The notes below the pieces were generated by a model. The model was given only the letters and a program-made list of their open reading frames with translations, made no database searches and was not told where the DNA came from. Source: an uncultured Bacteroides sp. (GTDB lineage Bacteria > Bacteroidota > Bacteroidia > Cytophagales > Cyclobacteriaceae). From it: a stretch of DNA of 64,000 nucleotides. Shown here piece by piece: positions 43,888 through 53,545 of this stretch (within the stretch, counting starts at the first letter, position 1; every line of letters starts with the position of its first letter). The position numbers were made by a program, and so were the translations under genes. The stretch spans positions 1 through 64,000 of the forward strand of contig CABHOV010000067.1 of the NCBI GenBank assembly GCA_902168185.1, given 5' to 3'.

Positions 43888-45981
43888 ATGGCTGCATTTT
43901 TTGATACCCCGGTAGAATTTTTGAAAGGCGTTGGGCCACAGCGTTCGTCATTGTTAAATAAAGAGTTGAACATCTTCACCTTCGGTGATTTAATCCAACA
44001 CTTCCCTTTCCGATACGAAGACCGCACAAAATTTTATAGTATAAAAGAACTATCCGATGATTTACCATTTGTGCAGGTAAAAGGTATTCTGAAAAAGAAG
44101 GAATTAATTGGAGCTGGTTTTAAAAAACGTTTAACGGTACAACTCACAGATGAAACAGGCGAACTAGAGTTAGTATGGTTTCAAGGAATCAATTGGATAA
44201 ATGAAAAATTAAAAATTGGTGTCCAATATGTTGTCTTTGGAAAACCCTCTCGCTACGGAAGTAAATTCAATATTGCACATCCGGAAATTGAAGTTCTAAC
44301 AGAAAAAAATGAGCAAGGTGGATTTCTGCAACCGGTATATCCGCTTTCAGAAAAATTACGAACGAGACACCTCGATAGTAAAGCTATAGCAAAGTTAATG
44401 CAAGAGCTTCTATTGCAATCGGGCGATAAAATTCGTGAGACACTTCCAAAAAATCTTTTGGACAGCTATAAACTTATACCGAAAAAAGATGCTTTGTTTA
44501 ATATACACTTTCCGCAAAGTATCGATTTACTCTCGCGATCACAGCAGCGCTTAAAATTCGAAGAGCTATTCTATATTCAGTTACGCTTGCTGAAAATGAA
44601 ACTTGTTCGCCAGGACAAATTCAAAGGGCAGGTTTTTCAGGATACATCATTGCTTACTAAATTCTACAATGAGCATTTGCCTTTTGCGCTTACTGATGCG
44701 CAGAAAAAAGTAATCAAGGAAATTTATGCAGATCTGAAATCAGGCAAGCAAATGAACCGTCTGCTGCAAGGAGATGTAGGGAGTGGTAAAACAATTGTAG
44801 GCTTTATCTGCACGCTTGTAATCGTAAGTAGTGGGGCACAAGCAGCCTTGATGGCACCTACAGAAATTCTTGCGCAACAACATTATAATGGATTGAAACG
44901 GTATGCAGATAAAATGCAATTACCGGTTGCCTTGCTCACCGGCTCCACAAAAAAATCTGCGAGAAAAGAAATTCATGAAGCATTACGATCGGGAGAATTA
45001 AAAATACTTATCGGTACACATGCATTGCTGGAAGAAGAAGTACAATTCAAAAATCTTGGTTTAGCCATCGTAGATGAGCAACATCGTTTCGGTGTAGCGC
45101 AGCGCTCGAAACTCTGGCAAAAAAATGTAAGCCTATATCCACATGTATTGGTTATGACGGCAACACCTATACCACGAACACTGGCGATGACTTTATATGG
45201 TGATCTGGATGTATCGGTTATTGATCAGCTGCCAGCCGGAAGAAAGCCTATTAAAACAATTCACAGATTTGATGCACACCGTCTGCAGGTCAATCAATTT
45301 CTGCGTGATCAAATTGAAGCGGGTCGACAAGTATATATGGTATACCCGTTGATTGAAGAGTCTGAAAAACTTGACTTAAAACATTTAATGGATGGATACG
45401 AAAGTGTTTGCCGTGCTTTTCCAGATATAGCCGTAAGCATTGTCCACGGCAGAATGAAACCTGAGGCAAAGGATTTTGAAATGACTCGCTTCATTAAAGC
45501 GGAAACTAAAATTATGGTGGCGACCACAGTTATAGAAGTTGGCGTAGATGTACCCAACGCATCGGTAATGGTTATTGAAAATGCCGAACGTTTTGGATTG
45601 TCGCAGCTGCATCAGCTTCGCGGGAGAGTGGGGCGTGGCGCAGAGCAATCGTATTGTATTTTAATGACCGACTATAAATTGGGTGTTGATTCGAAAACGC
45701 GTATCGAAACCATGGTAAAAACAAACAATGGATTTGAGATCTCAGAAACGGATCTTAAACTTCGTGGCCCCGGGGATATTATGGGCACACAACAAAGTGG
45801 TGCACTTGATTTGTTGATTGCCGATCTGGCGAAGGATGGCCCTATCTTACAACTCGCACGCGAAGTCGCGATAGACGTATTAAAGAAAGACCCCGAGCTG
45901 GAGAAACCTGAAAATAAAGTGATCAAAACACAAATTGAATCCATCCGAAAGACGGTTGTAAACTGGAGCCGGATAAGTTAA
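43888..45981 (+). CDS. recG: ATP-dependent DNA helicase RecG
   Basis: A 697-residue helicase that reverses stalled replication forks. The N-terminal wedge/OB part starts TPVEFLKGVGPQRSSLLNKE. Helicase motifs: Walker A LLQGDVGSGKTIVGF, AALMAPTEILAQQHY, the DExx box IVDEQHRFGVAQR, MTATPIPRTLAMTLYGD, TTVIEVGVDVPNASVMV and QLRGRVGRGAEQSYC. The C-terminal FEISETDLKLRGPGDIMG is RecG-specific. Full length. A possible weak terminator follows. Confidence 0.97.
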   Translation: MAAFFDTPVEFLKGVGPQRSSLLNKELNIFTFGDLIQHFPFRYEDRTKFYSIKELSDDLPFVQVKGILKKKELIGAGFKKRLTVQLTDETGELELVWFQGINWINEKLKIGVQYVVFGKPSRYGSKFNIAHPEIEVLTEKNEQGGFLQPVYPLSEKLRTRHLDSKAIAKLMQELLLQSGDKIRETLPKNLLDSYKLIPKKDALFNIHFPQSIDLLSRSQQRLKFEELFYIQLRLLKMKLVRQDKFKGQVFQDTSLLTKFYNEHLPFALTDAQKKVIKEIYADLKSGKQMNRLLQGDVGSGKTIVGFICTLVIVSSGAQAALMAPTEILAQQHYNGLKRYADKMQLPVALLTGSTKKSARKEIHEALRSGELKILIGTHALLEEEVQFKNLGLAIVDEQHRFGVAQRSKLWQKNVSLYPHVLVMTATPIPRTLAMTLYGDLDVSVIDQLPAGRKPIKTIHRFDAHRLQVNQFLRDQIEAGRQVYMVYPLIEESEKLDLKHLMDGYESVCRAFPDIAVSIVHGRMKPEAKDFEMTRFIKAETKIMVATTVIEVGVDVPNASVMVIENAERFGLSQLHQLRGRVGRGAEQSYCILMTDYKLGVDSKTRIETMVKTNNGFEISETDLKLRGPGDIMGTQQSGALDLLIADLAKDGPILQLAREVAIDVLKKDPELEKPENKVIKTQIESIRKTVVNWSRIS

Positions 45982-45995
45982 CACCTCAAATTCTT

Positions 45996-46036
45996 AAATG
46001 CCAATCGTTCAGTTGGTTAACCTTCGGGCATTTTTT
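45996..46036 (+). terminator. Possible terminator after recG
   Basis: Stem AAATGCC / GGCATTT, loop about 24 bases, followed by TTTTTT. Weak stem but well placed 15 bp after the recG stop. Confidence 0.45.
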
Positions 46037-46061
46037 ATCTTTACCCTCAAGCTCTTCCTGC

Positions 46062-48818
46062 ATGCGCCATATTTTTCTCCTCGCTTCACTGCTTGTTTTT
46101 TTTCAGACATATAGTCAAACCGGCAATTATTTTCTTTCTCACTATTCTCCTGGTAAAGAAGAGCGATCCAGCAATGTTTGCTTTGATATGGTTCAGGACG
46201 ATCGTGGGGTGATGTACTTTGCAACCCGTAGTGGTGTGCTTGAATTTGATGGTCGTAACTGGGATCTTATTTCCGGTAACGGCGCAGTATATTCACTGCA
46301 ACTCAACAGGCAGAAAGAAATATACTGGAGCGGTACTGGCGGCTATGGAAAAATAGATACGAATGTACCCGGAGATCACAAACTGAAAACACTTTCAGCA
46401 GCTGGCGTGGGAGATGTGTTTCAAAATCTGTTTAGCAACGACAAGGTATACTTTGTTTCAGAACAAGCCATATATATAGAACATAAGAGTCAGCCAGCAG
46501 TAATCATCAAATCTTCAAATCTTACAGGAACCTTTCGAAATGTATTTGAACTGTTTGGCTCGGTATATATAAATACGCAGCGTGGGGGGATATTTAAAAT
46601 CAGTGATGACAAACTTCTCAGTGCCACACTGGGGCTCCCCAAGGATGCTGAAGTAACTTTCAGCAGTGGCCTGAATAATTTTTATGTTATCGGTCTTTCC
46701 AACAATAAAATTTTTATCGCAGGCGAAGATCTTCGCATGAAGGAAATTAAACTTCAGGATCAGGCGTATGCCGATGCGAGCGTTGTTGTTAGTGGAAGTT
46801 GGGTGAACAGAGATTTGTTTGTGCTTGGAACATTGCGTGGAGGAATGATCTTCGTACAATCCGGATCCGGAAATACACAAGAGATCGTTAACTATAACAC
46901 CGGTCTTCCCGACAATGAAATATATGATTTGATGCTTGACAAAAGTTTATGCATCTGGTCTGCACATGAATACGGATTCACCCGTGTCGCTCCCTATTTA
47001 CCCTTTCGTTCTTTTAGCCATTACAATGGATTAGCAGGCAATTTGCTTTGTGCATTATCTTTTGAAGGAAGGGAATATGTAGGGACATCACTTGGTTTAT
47101 TCAAGCTTGAAAAAGAAGAAGTATACGAGGAAATCACATACTATATAGATGTAGAAGTAAAGGAGAAAGCACCACAACAGGCGAACAATACGAAGGCATC
47201 GCCCAGCGATTCAAAGCAAACAACAGAAGCAACACCTCCACAACAAGAATCCAAGAAGAAAGGATTTTTGCAATTCTTTAGAAGAGGTCGCGAGAACTCG
47301 AAAAATTCAGCAGCAGAAAAGAAAGAAGACATTGCCTCCGCAAAAGACAACACCTCAAAGCCACCTCAGAAGACTAGTCGCTCTGTGAAAAAGGTTGAGC
47401 GAGTTTTAAGGTCATCACAATATGTATATAAAAAGATTCAGGGTGTTGATGCAAAAGTAACGCAGCTTTTTGAGTACGATGGGAAGTTAATCGCCGCAGG
47501 ACTAGCGGGTGCCTTTGAAATCAATGGATTGGTAGCGCGCCCTATAGTAGAGGAGCCTGTGCTAACGGGATATGCTTCATCAAATCTGAATGTACTTTTG
47601 TTTTCTACGTATGCAAGTGAAGTGCGCGCATTCCAATTAACGGCAGATGACAAATGGCAACCGCTGAATTTTCTTGAGAATGTAGATGATCACATTGATG
47701 CAATTGTAGATGGCGTTGGTCAGGAACTCTGGCTGTGTGCACTTGATAAAGCATATAGACTAGATATAGCGGATGGCCAAGTTAAAAATATTCAAACGAT
47801 AGTCATTGATAATCCCGCGTTCAATACCATAAGCTGTATTCGTCTCAACAATGAAGTTATACTGGCAAGCGGCCAGGGGTTTCAGCGGTTCGATCGTAAG
47901 AAAAATTCATTCGAACGGATCGATTCCTTAACAAAGCCTATCCATTATTTTTCTGACGGACAAAATATACTATATAATGATAAGCACACCTGGAACTTGT
48001 TGGGTAAGGCTCATGGTCAAAGTAATCTCCAACTGTTAAACTTATTTCAGAATCTTCGCTTTGTATCCATTGACCATGAAGCAGAAAATCTTTGGTTGAT
48101 CACCGAGAACAATGAGCTATATAAATTCTTCGGAGAAAAGTTTACTCCATATGAAGCTGGCAATGAGCCCTTGCTCAGAACGGTTCGCAATAACGATGCA
48201 AAAGTAGACCTGTTGAATTTTGAAGTAGAAGAAAATAAAAGCGCATTAACCTTCGAAGTGGTTCAACCTGATTATCTCGCGCCACAAGCTATAGAATATC
48301 GCTATCGTCTTAAAGGTCTTGATAAAGACTGGTCTGATTGGGCCACCAGCAACAGCATTGTGAACTATCCATATTTACCTTCCGATGACTATACATTGAT
48401 GGTACAATCACGCGATATATTTGGCAAAGTTCATGCATTGCCAGACGTTGTGTTCGAAGTGCTTCCTCCATACTGGCAGCGGCCGTGGTTCTATGCGCTC
48501 GAGTTCTTAGTGTTTTCAGGATTGGTACTTTTATCTTTCCGTCTTAGCAATCGCTATCGTTTCATCAGCAGGTTGCTGTCATTGCTAACCATTATTATGC
48601 TGATACAATTTATTCAAACTGTTGCAAGCTCAGCTTTTGAAACGAAAGAAAGTCCGGTTACAGATTTCTTTATGCAAGTAGTGGTTGCTTTCCTTATACT
48701 TCCTGTTGAAGGATACTTACGCAATTTGATGTTGCGATCTATAGATACCTCGAGTCGGTTTTACCGCTTTCTTGAACCTAAACCTGGCAATGCTTCACGC
48801 GGAAAAGAAGAGCAGTAA
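46062..48818 (+). CDS. Periplasmic beta-propeller/Y_Y_Y sensor protein without a kinase domain
   Basis: A 918-residue protein. Signal peptide about 1-19; two-component-regulator beta-propeller repeats (for example VQDDRGVMYFATRSGVLEFD and GLPDNEIYDLMLDKSLCIWS); a long Lys/Ser/Gln-rich low-complexity insert about 365-445; more propeller repeats; a Y_Y_Y domain about 720-800 (YRLKGLDKDWSDW, YTLMVQSRD); then three membrane helices at about 808-826, 836-853 and 868-882, and a short cytoplasmic tail. No HisKA or ATPase domain follows, unlike classical hybrid sensors. A soluble histidine kinase gene begins 122 bp later, so it may be a split sensor. Confidence 0.85.
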   Translation: MRHIFLLASLLVFFQTYSQTGNYFLSHYSPGKEERSSNVCFDMVQDDRGVMYFATRSGVLEFDGRNWDLISGNGAVYSLQLNRQKEIYWSGTGGYGKIDTNVPGDHKLKTLSAAGVGDVFQNLFSNDKVYFVSEQAIYIEHKSQPAVIIKSSNLTGTFRNVFELFGSVYINTQRGGIFKISDDKLLSATLGLPKDAEVTFSSGLNNFYVIGLSNNKIFIAGEDLRMKEIKLQDQAYADASVVVSGSWVNRDLFVLGTLRGGMIFVQSGSGNTQEIVNYNTGLPDNEIYDLMLDKSLCIWSAHEYGFTRVAPYLPFRSFSHYNGLAGNLLCALSFEGREYVGTSLGLFKLEKEEVYEEITYYIDVEVKEKAPQQANNTKASPSDSKQTTEATPPQQESKKKGFLQFFRRGRENSKNSAAEKKEDIASAKDNTSKPPQKTSRSVKKVERVLRSSQYVYKKIQGVDAKVTQLFEYDGKLIAAGLAGAFEINGLVARPIVEEPVLTGYASSNLNVLLFSTYASEVRAFQLTADDKWQPLNFLENVDDHIDAIVDGVGQELWLCALDKAYRLDIADGQVKNIQTIVIDNPAFNTISCIRLNNEVILASGQGFQRFDRKKNSFERIDSLTKPIHYFSDGQNILYNDKHTWNLLGKAHGQSNLQLLNLFQNLRFVSIDHEAENLWLITENNELYKFFGEKFTPYEAGNEPLLRTVRNNDAKVDLLNFEVEENKSALTFEVVQPDYLAPQAIEYRYRLKGLDKDWSDWATSNSIVNYPYLPSDDYTLMVQSRDIFGKVHALPDVVFEVLPPYWQRPWFYALEFLVFSGLVLLSFRLSNRYRFISRLLSLLTIIMLIQFIQTVASSAFETKESPVTDFFMQVVVAFLILPVEGYLRNLMLRSIDTSSRFYRFLEPKPGNASRGKEEQ

Positions 48819-48870
48819 ACATCACATTCTTTACCGTTTAGTAACAAACTTTAATTACCTTTTGTCGGGC

Positions 48871-48905
48871 ACATGAATTTACCTACTCAATGCATGCATT
48901 CATGT
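48871..48905 (+). promoter_or_regulatory. Inverted repeat before the PAS kinase gene
   Basis: ACATGAAT (48871-48878) and ATTCATGT (48898-48905) enclose AATGCATGCATT (48889-48900), a perfect 12-bp palindrome. This could be an operator or a leader hairpin. Confidence 0.4.
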
Positions 48906-48940
48906 GATGGGAGTATCTACTTCTGTAAAGTTGCACTTAA

Positions 48941-51619
48941 TTGAAAAGGAATGTGAAACCCGACAAAGCGAGCAAACATAAACCCACCATAACAGAGAGC
49001 GGCTTCAGAGCTCTCATAGAGCATGCGCATGAAGGTATTGTTGTGTATGATTCTTCAGGCTATATAAAATTCGCCAGCAAGTCAGTAAAAAAAGTCTGTG
49101 GTTATTCTGAAAAAGAAGTGCTCGGAAACAGCGGTACATTTTTTATTCATCCGCATGATGTAGCAGAAGCGCGTAAAGCTTTTCTAAAACTTCTCAATAC
49201 ACCTGGAAAAAGTGTAAAGCTTTTTCAAAGAATAAAACATAAGAAAGGACATTTCATTTGGGCCGAATCAATCCTGACAAATTTCTCCCACTTACCGGGC
49301 GTTGAAGGCGTGGTCTCAAACTTTCGGGATATCACAGAACAAAAAGTTATAGCAGAAGAAGCATTCAGAAGTCAGGAGCTGCTCGAGACTATCAATCGCA
49401 ATCTTTCGGAAGGAATCTACATGGGAATTATAAAAGAAAAATTCCTTCATGTTAACCAGGCATTCTTGAAAATGTTCGGCTATCGGAGTCTTCAGGAAGT
49501 TCAAAAAATAAAACCTTCCGATATATATGAGCATCCAAAGGACACGGAAAAAATTTTGCGTGTGCTTCGAAAGAATCATTTTTTAAAAGGAGTTGAAACC
49601 TCTTTTAAAAGAAAGAACGGAGAAGTGTTTTGGGGAATACTCAATGTGAGCTTACTGAAACATGAAGGAAAAGAAAATTATTTTGTAGGAACGATTCGTG
49701 ATATCACTGCTGAAAAAGAAGCTGCTGCTGCATTAGAGGAGTCGCGCAATTTCCTTACGAATATAATTAATACTGTAGCCGCTCCGATTTTTGTAAAAGA
49801 TGAGAAGCATCGATGGTTGATGTTCAATAAAAAATTTGCTGATCTTATTGGCCGATCGCAACGTGAGCTACAGGGCAAAACCGATCGCGATTTCCTTCCT
49901 AGAAAAGAAGCTGATGCTTTCTGGAAAGTTGATAATGAAGTACTGTCAACCGGAAAGACTATTAGTGTTCTTGAAAAAATTACGTCACGCAAAGGAGATG
50001 TTCATGACCTGCTTACTTTAAAGTCTGCTTTTACGAACGACAAAAAAGAAAAATTTCTTATTGGGTTCATTACAGACATTACACAACTCAAGAATGCGGA
50101 GGAAAGAATCCATCAGTTGAATGCGAACCTCCGTGGTGTGCTTGAGAGCACCAAGGAATCTATATATGCCGTAGATTCGGATTTCAACTATATAACGTTT
50201 AACCACAATCATAAGCGCATCATGAAATTACTCTATGATGCAGATATAGAAGTGGGTAAAAATAAACTGAACTATCTGAAAGGTTCTGTTGACTATGCTT
50301 GGGTAAAAGCAGAAATACAGAAGGCGCTGGAAGGTCGTCACTTTGTGTCGGAGCATCATCTTCAATACGCGGGATTTACTGGCTATATCAGAACAACGTT
50401 TAACCCTATACGCAATAGCCGTAATGAGATCATGGGTGCCGCTGTTTTTGTTAACAATGTAACCGAGCGTAAACAGTTTGAAGAGATCATTAAATCGATC
50501 AATGCCAATCTACGCGGTGTCCTGGAAAGCACAAACGATCAGGTCTTTGCTGTGGACCGGGATATAAAGTATATAACGTTCAACAAGGCCCATGCCGTTA
50601 TATTTAAAAAGTTATTCAATACAGATATAGCTTTTGGAGAATCATTCCTGAAAGCGCTACCTCCTGCATTAAAGAAAACAGCTCGATTTCAAATCCAGCG
50701 CGCGCTTGGTGGTGAGCAATTTATTATTGAAGAGCAACTGGTAAAAGATATAGTCTTTGAAGTTTCCCTAAATCCTATTCGAAATGAAGCCGGTATAGTT
50801 ACCGGCGTTGCAATTTTTTCGCGCGATGTTAGTTTGCGAAAAACAATTGAAGAACGCTTACGACAATTAAATGAAGAGCTTCTTCAACAGAACGCTCAAC
50901 TTGCTGCACAGGAGCAAGAGCTCAAAACAACACTCGAAGAATTATCAGAACGAAATTTTGAGCTAGATCAACTCATGTATAAAACTTCACATGACCTGCG
51001 ATCGCCTTTGAGTTCTATTATGGGTTTAGTAAACCTGGCGAATCTTGATAATGATACTTCCAATCACCATCAATACCTCAGCAAGATTGAAGGTCGCATA
51101 AAAAAGCTGGACGAGTTCATTAGTTCAATGTTGAACTATGCACGTGTAAACAGAACCGATATGTCACCGGAGGTAATTGATCTCAAAGAGGTTGCTATAG
51201 GGTGCATTCGTGAATTGGAGTACCTCGAAAATTTTAAATCGGTACAAATTCAGCTTACTGAGTCTGGCAACGATGTACCCTTTATCAGCGATAGACTTCG
51301 GGTTCAGATAATCTTTAGCAATATTATTTCCAACGCCTATAAATACTATAACCCGGAAGCTATAAGCTACCTGAAAATAAATATCGCGGTGACTTCCCAC
51401 TATGCTACGCTGGAATTCATCGACAACGGTATTGGTATAAAGACGGAATATCTTAGCAAGATCTTTAATATGTTTTACCGCGCCACTGATCGCTCTCAGG
51501 GTTCAGGCCTTGGTATGTACATCGTGAAACAAGCCGTAGAAAAATTAAGGGGACAAATCCAGATTGCAAGTGAGCACAGCAAAGGAACCAACATCAAAAT
51601 AACCTTGCCTAACAGTTAA
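48941..51619 (+). CDS. Soluble multi-PAS histidine kinase
   Basis: An 892-residue kinase without membrane helices. About five PAS/PAC units occupy 20-640; units 4 and 5 share a repeated opening (NANLRGVLEST) and similar layout, which suggests tandem duplication. A coiled coil follows, then HisKA with the phosphorylated His in MYKTSHDLRSPLSSIMG, and HATPase_c with FSNIISNAYKYYN, FIDNGIGIKTEY and GSGLGMYIVKQAVEKL. A PAS family sensor reading internal signals such as redox, ligands or light is typical. Start codon is TTG at 48941 or GTG at 48953; no ATG is near. No response regulator is adjacent. Confidence 0.9.
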   Translation: MKRNVKPDKASKHKPTITESGFRALIEHAHEGIVVYDSSGYIKFASKSVKKVCGYSEKEVLGNSGTFFIHPHDVAEARKAFLKLLNTPGKSVKLFQRIKHKKGHFIWAESILTNFSHLPGVEGVVSNFRDITEQKVIAEEAFRSQELLETINRNLSEGIYMGIIKEKFLHVNQAFLKMFGYRSLQEVQKIKPSDIYEHPKDTEKILRVLRKNHFLKGVETSFKRKNGEVFWGILNVSLLKHEGKENYFVGTIRDITAEKEAAAALEESRNFLTNIINTVAAPIFVKDEKHRWLMFNKKFADLIGRSQRELQGKTDRDFLPRKEADAFWKVDNEVLSTGKTISVLEKITSRKGDVHDLLTLKSAFTNDKKEKFLIGFITDITQLKNAEERIHQLNANLRGVLESTKESIYAVDSDFNYITFNHNHKRIMKLLYDADIEVGKNKLNYLKGSVDYAWVKAEIQKALEGRHFVSEHHLQYAGFTGYIRTTFNPIRNSRNEIMGAAVFVNNVTERKQFEEIIKSINANLRGVLESTNDQVFAVDRDIKYITFNKAHAVIFKKLFNTDIAFGESFLKALPPALKKTARFQIQRALGGEQFIIEEQLVKDIVFEVSLNPIRNEAGIVTGVAIFSRDVSLRKTIEERLRQLNEELLQQNAQLAAQEQELKTTLEELSERNFELDQLMYKTSHDLRSPLSSIMGLVNLANLDNDTSNHHQYLSKIEGRIKKLDEFISSMLNYARVNRTDMSPEVIDLKEVAIGCIRELEYLENFKSVQIQLTESGNDVPFISDRLRVQIIFSNIISNAYKYYNPEAISYLKINIAVTSHYATLEFIDNGIGIKTEYLSKIFNMFYRATDRSQGSGLGMYIVKQAVEKLRGQIQIASEHSKGTNIKITLPNS

Positions 51620-51673
51620 GCCGTTAATGGAAAGTGGGGTTGTCTTGGATTAACTTTTAAGTATTTTTGAAAG

Positions 51674-52183
51674 ATGACAAGACCAGATCTACAATCCGTT
51701 GCTCCTTTTTATAAAGGCTATGTTGAACATGTGAAAGACCTCGACCTGATGGAAGCTTTGATTCAATCGAACAAGCTTACGCTGGAACTTGTGAGGTCTA
51801 TACCGGAGGAGAAAGGAGACTACCGTTATCAACCCGGAAAGTGGAGCATCAAGGAATTACTTTGTCATCTGCTAGACGTTGAACGCATCTTCGCGTACCG
51901 TACACTACGTTTTGCGCGTAACGATAAAACGGCTTTGCATGGTTTCGAAGAAAATGATTATGCTCCGGAAGCGAATGCAGATGCACGCACCATTCAAGAA
52001 CTGGCAAATGAAATAGAGCGTCTTCGTGCTACTACAATCGATCTGTTCCGTAGTTTCACACCAGCCATGCTTCAACGGACAGGTACTGCCAACAAAGCAG
52101 AGCTCTCTGTTCTCAACCTCGGCTATATTATCGCGGGACATGAGTCGCATCACCGGAAAATTCTGAAGGAACGCTATTTGTAA
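51674..52183 (+). CDS. DinB-family protein
   Basis: A 169-residue four-helix-bundle protein of the DinB/DfsB-like group, with the typical metal His pattern: LCHLLDVERIFAY (first His) and the pair GHESHHRKIL near the end. The opening YQPGKWSIKELL fits the family. Members bind a divalent metal and often act in thiol or detoxification chemistry, but the activity here is unknown. It is 14 bp before the PBP4 gene, in the same operon. Confidence 0.88.
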   Translation: MTRPDLQSVAPFYKGYVEHVKDLDLMEALIQSNKLTLELVRSIPEEKGDYRYQPGKWSIKELLCHLLDVERIFAYRTLRFARNDKTALHGFEENDYAPEANADARTIQELANEIERLRATTIDLFRSFTPAMLQRTGTANKAELSVLNLGYIIAGHESHHRKILKERYL

Positions 52184-52197
52184 AAGTTGCTGCAAGC

Positions 52198-53529
52198 ATG
52201 ACTAATTATAGCGACCATCCATTTTTTTTAAAGTCATTCCAGTGGCTGTTCTTATCTATAGCACTTTCACCTTCAGTATTCTATAGCTGCTCTCCGATAT
52301 CAAATCGGGCACTATCGAAGACGTTTCACGCCACGGAAGAAAAGTTTAAAGACCATGTTGGTTTCGTTCTCTATGATCCTGCTAAAAAGAAAACATTGTT
52401 CGATTACCAGGGCGCACAATACTTTACGCCAGCTTCCAACACCAAGATCTTTACATTTTTTACAAGTCTTAAAATTCTGGGCGACTCTATTCCTGGCTTA
52501 CGATATATAGTACATGGTGACTCACTGATATTTTGGGGAACCGGTGATCCTGGTCTGCTATATAAGAATGTATATACCAACGGACGCGTTTACAATTTTC
52601 TAAAAGCTTCACCCTATAAACTCTTCTTTTCTGTTTCGAATTTTGATACAGAACATTTTGGTCCCGGATGGGCGTGGGATGATTACAGTTCTTATTATTC
52701 AGCGGAACGATCTCCTTTGCCGATCTACGGAAACATTGCCGCTATACAAGCCATCGGTAACAAACCGGAAATACAACCTCCGTTCTTTAAAAAGGAATTA
52801 CGCATCGGAATTCCACAGTCTAGTGCAGATGCAACCCGGGAACCTGATAAAAATATTTTTACGTATATACCCGGCACCAAAGTATCATCTAAAGTAATTG
52901 ATGTTCCACTAAAAGTCTCCCCTTTATTAACAGCAACGCTGTTAAGTGACACACTCAACAAAAGCATTACACTTTTGAACAAGCCATTCGATTCCACTGC
53001 ATTAACGGTTTTCAATATACCTTCTGATAGTCTGTATCGTATCATGATGCAGGAGAGCGATAATTTTATTGCTGAACAATTGCTGTTACTCTGTGCCGGT
53101 ACACTAAGCGACACTTTGAAAACTGAAATAGCGATTGAGTATTCAAAGAAGAATTTTTTGAATGATTTATCAGACGAGCCTATATGGAAGGATGGTTCCG
53201 GGTTATCGCGTTTCAATTTGTTCACGCCACGTTCCATTGTACAGCTTTGGGAGAAGATATACACCTTGATGCCACAAGAAAGACTTTTTACCTTGCTTGC
53301 TATAGGTGGTAAAAAGGGAACGATCCGAAATTACTACAAAGAGACACAGCCCTACATATTTGGAAAAACAGGATCGCTCAGCAACAATCACGCGCTTAGC
53401 GGGTATCTGCTTACGAAGCGTGGCAAGGTGCTAATCTTTTCTTTTATGAATACTCACTTTGCTAAATCTACGAGTGAGGTGCGCAATAACATGCAGGAAA
53501 TTCTGCACAAAATCTATGAAGCTTACTAA
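52198..53529 (+). CDS. D-alanyl-D-alanine carboxypeptidase / endopeptidase (PBP4-type, S13)
   Basis: A 443-residue penicillin-binding enzyme that trims peptidoglycan cross-links. N-terminal membrane or signal segment about 12-31. Active site: SxxK in TPASNTKIF (Ser80, Lys83), SxN-type SDN in MQESDNFIAEQLL, and KTG in YIFGKTGSLSNN. No recognisable lipobox. Second gene of a compact plus-strand operon; the next gene starts 16 bp after its stop. Confidence 0.9.
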   Translation: MTNYSDHPFFLKSFQWLFLSIALSPSVFYSCSPISNRALSKTFHATEEKFKDHVGFVLYDPAKKKTLFDYQGAQYFTPASNTKIFTFFTSLKILGDSIPGLRYIVHGDSLIFWGTGDPGLLYKNVYTNGRVYNFLKASPYKLFFSVSNFDTEHFGPGWAWDDYSSYYSAERSPLPIYGNIAAIQAIGNKPEIQPPFFKKELRIGIPQSSADATREPDKNIFTYIPGTKVSSKVIDVPLKVSPLLTATLLSDTLNKSITLLNKPFDSTALTVFNIPSDSLYRIMMQESDNFIAEQLLLLCAGTLSDTLKTEIAIEYSKKNFLNDLSDEPIWKDGSGLSRFNLFTPRSIVQLWEKIYTLMPQERLFTLLAIGGKKGTIRNYYKETQPYIFGKTGSLSNNHALSGYLLTKRGKVLIFSFMNTHFAKSTSEVRNNMQEILHKIYEAY

Positions 53530-53545
53530 AACGAATTTTTTTTTA

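Noticed and set aside
52725-53264. 179-residue minus-strand frame
   Set aside because: Antisense to the PBP4-type gene, whose catalytic motifs are clear in the plus strand.
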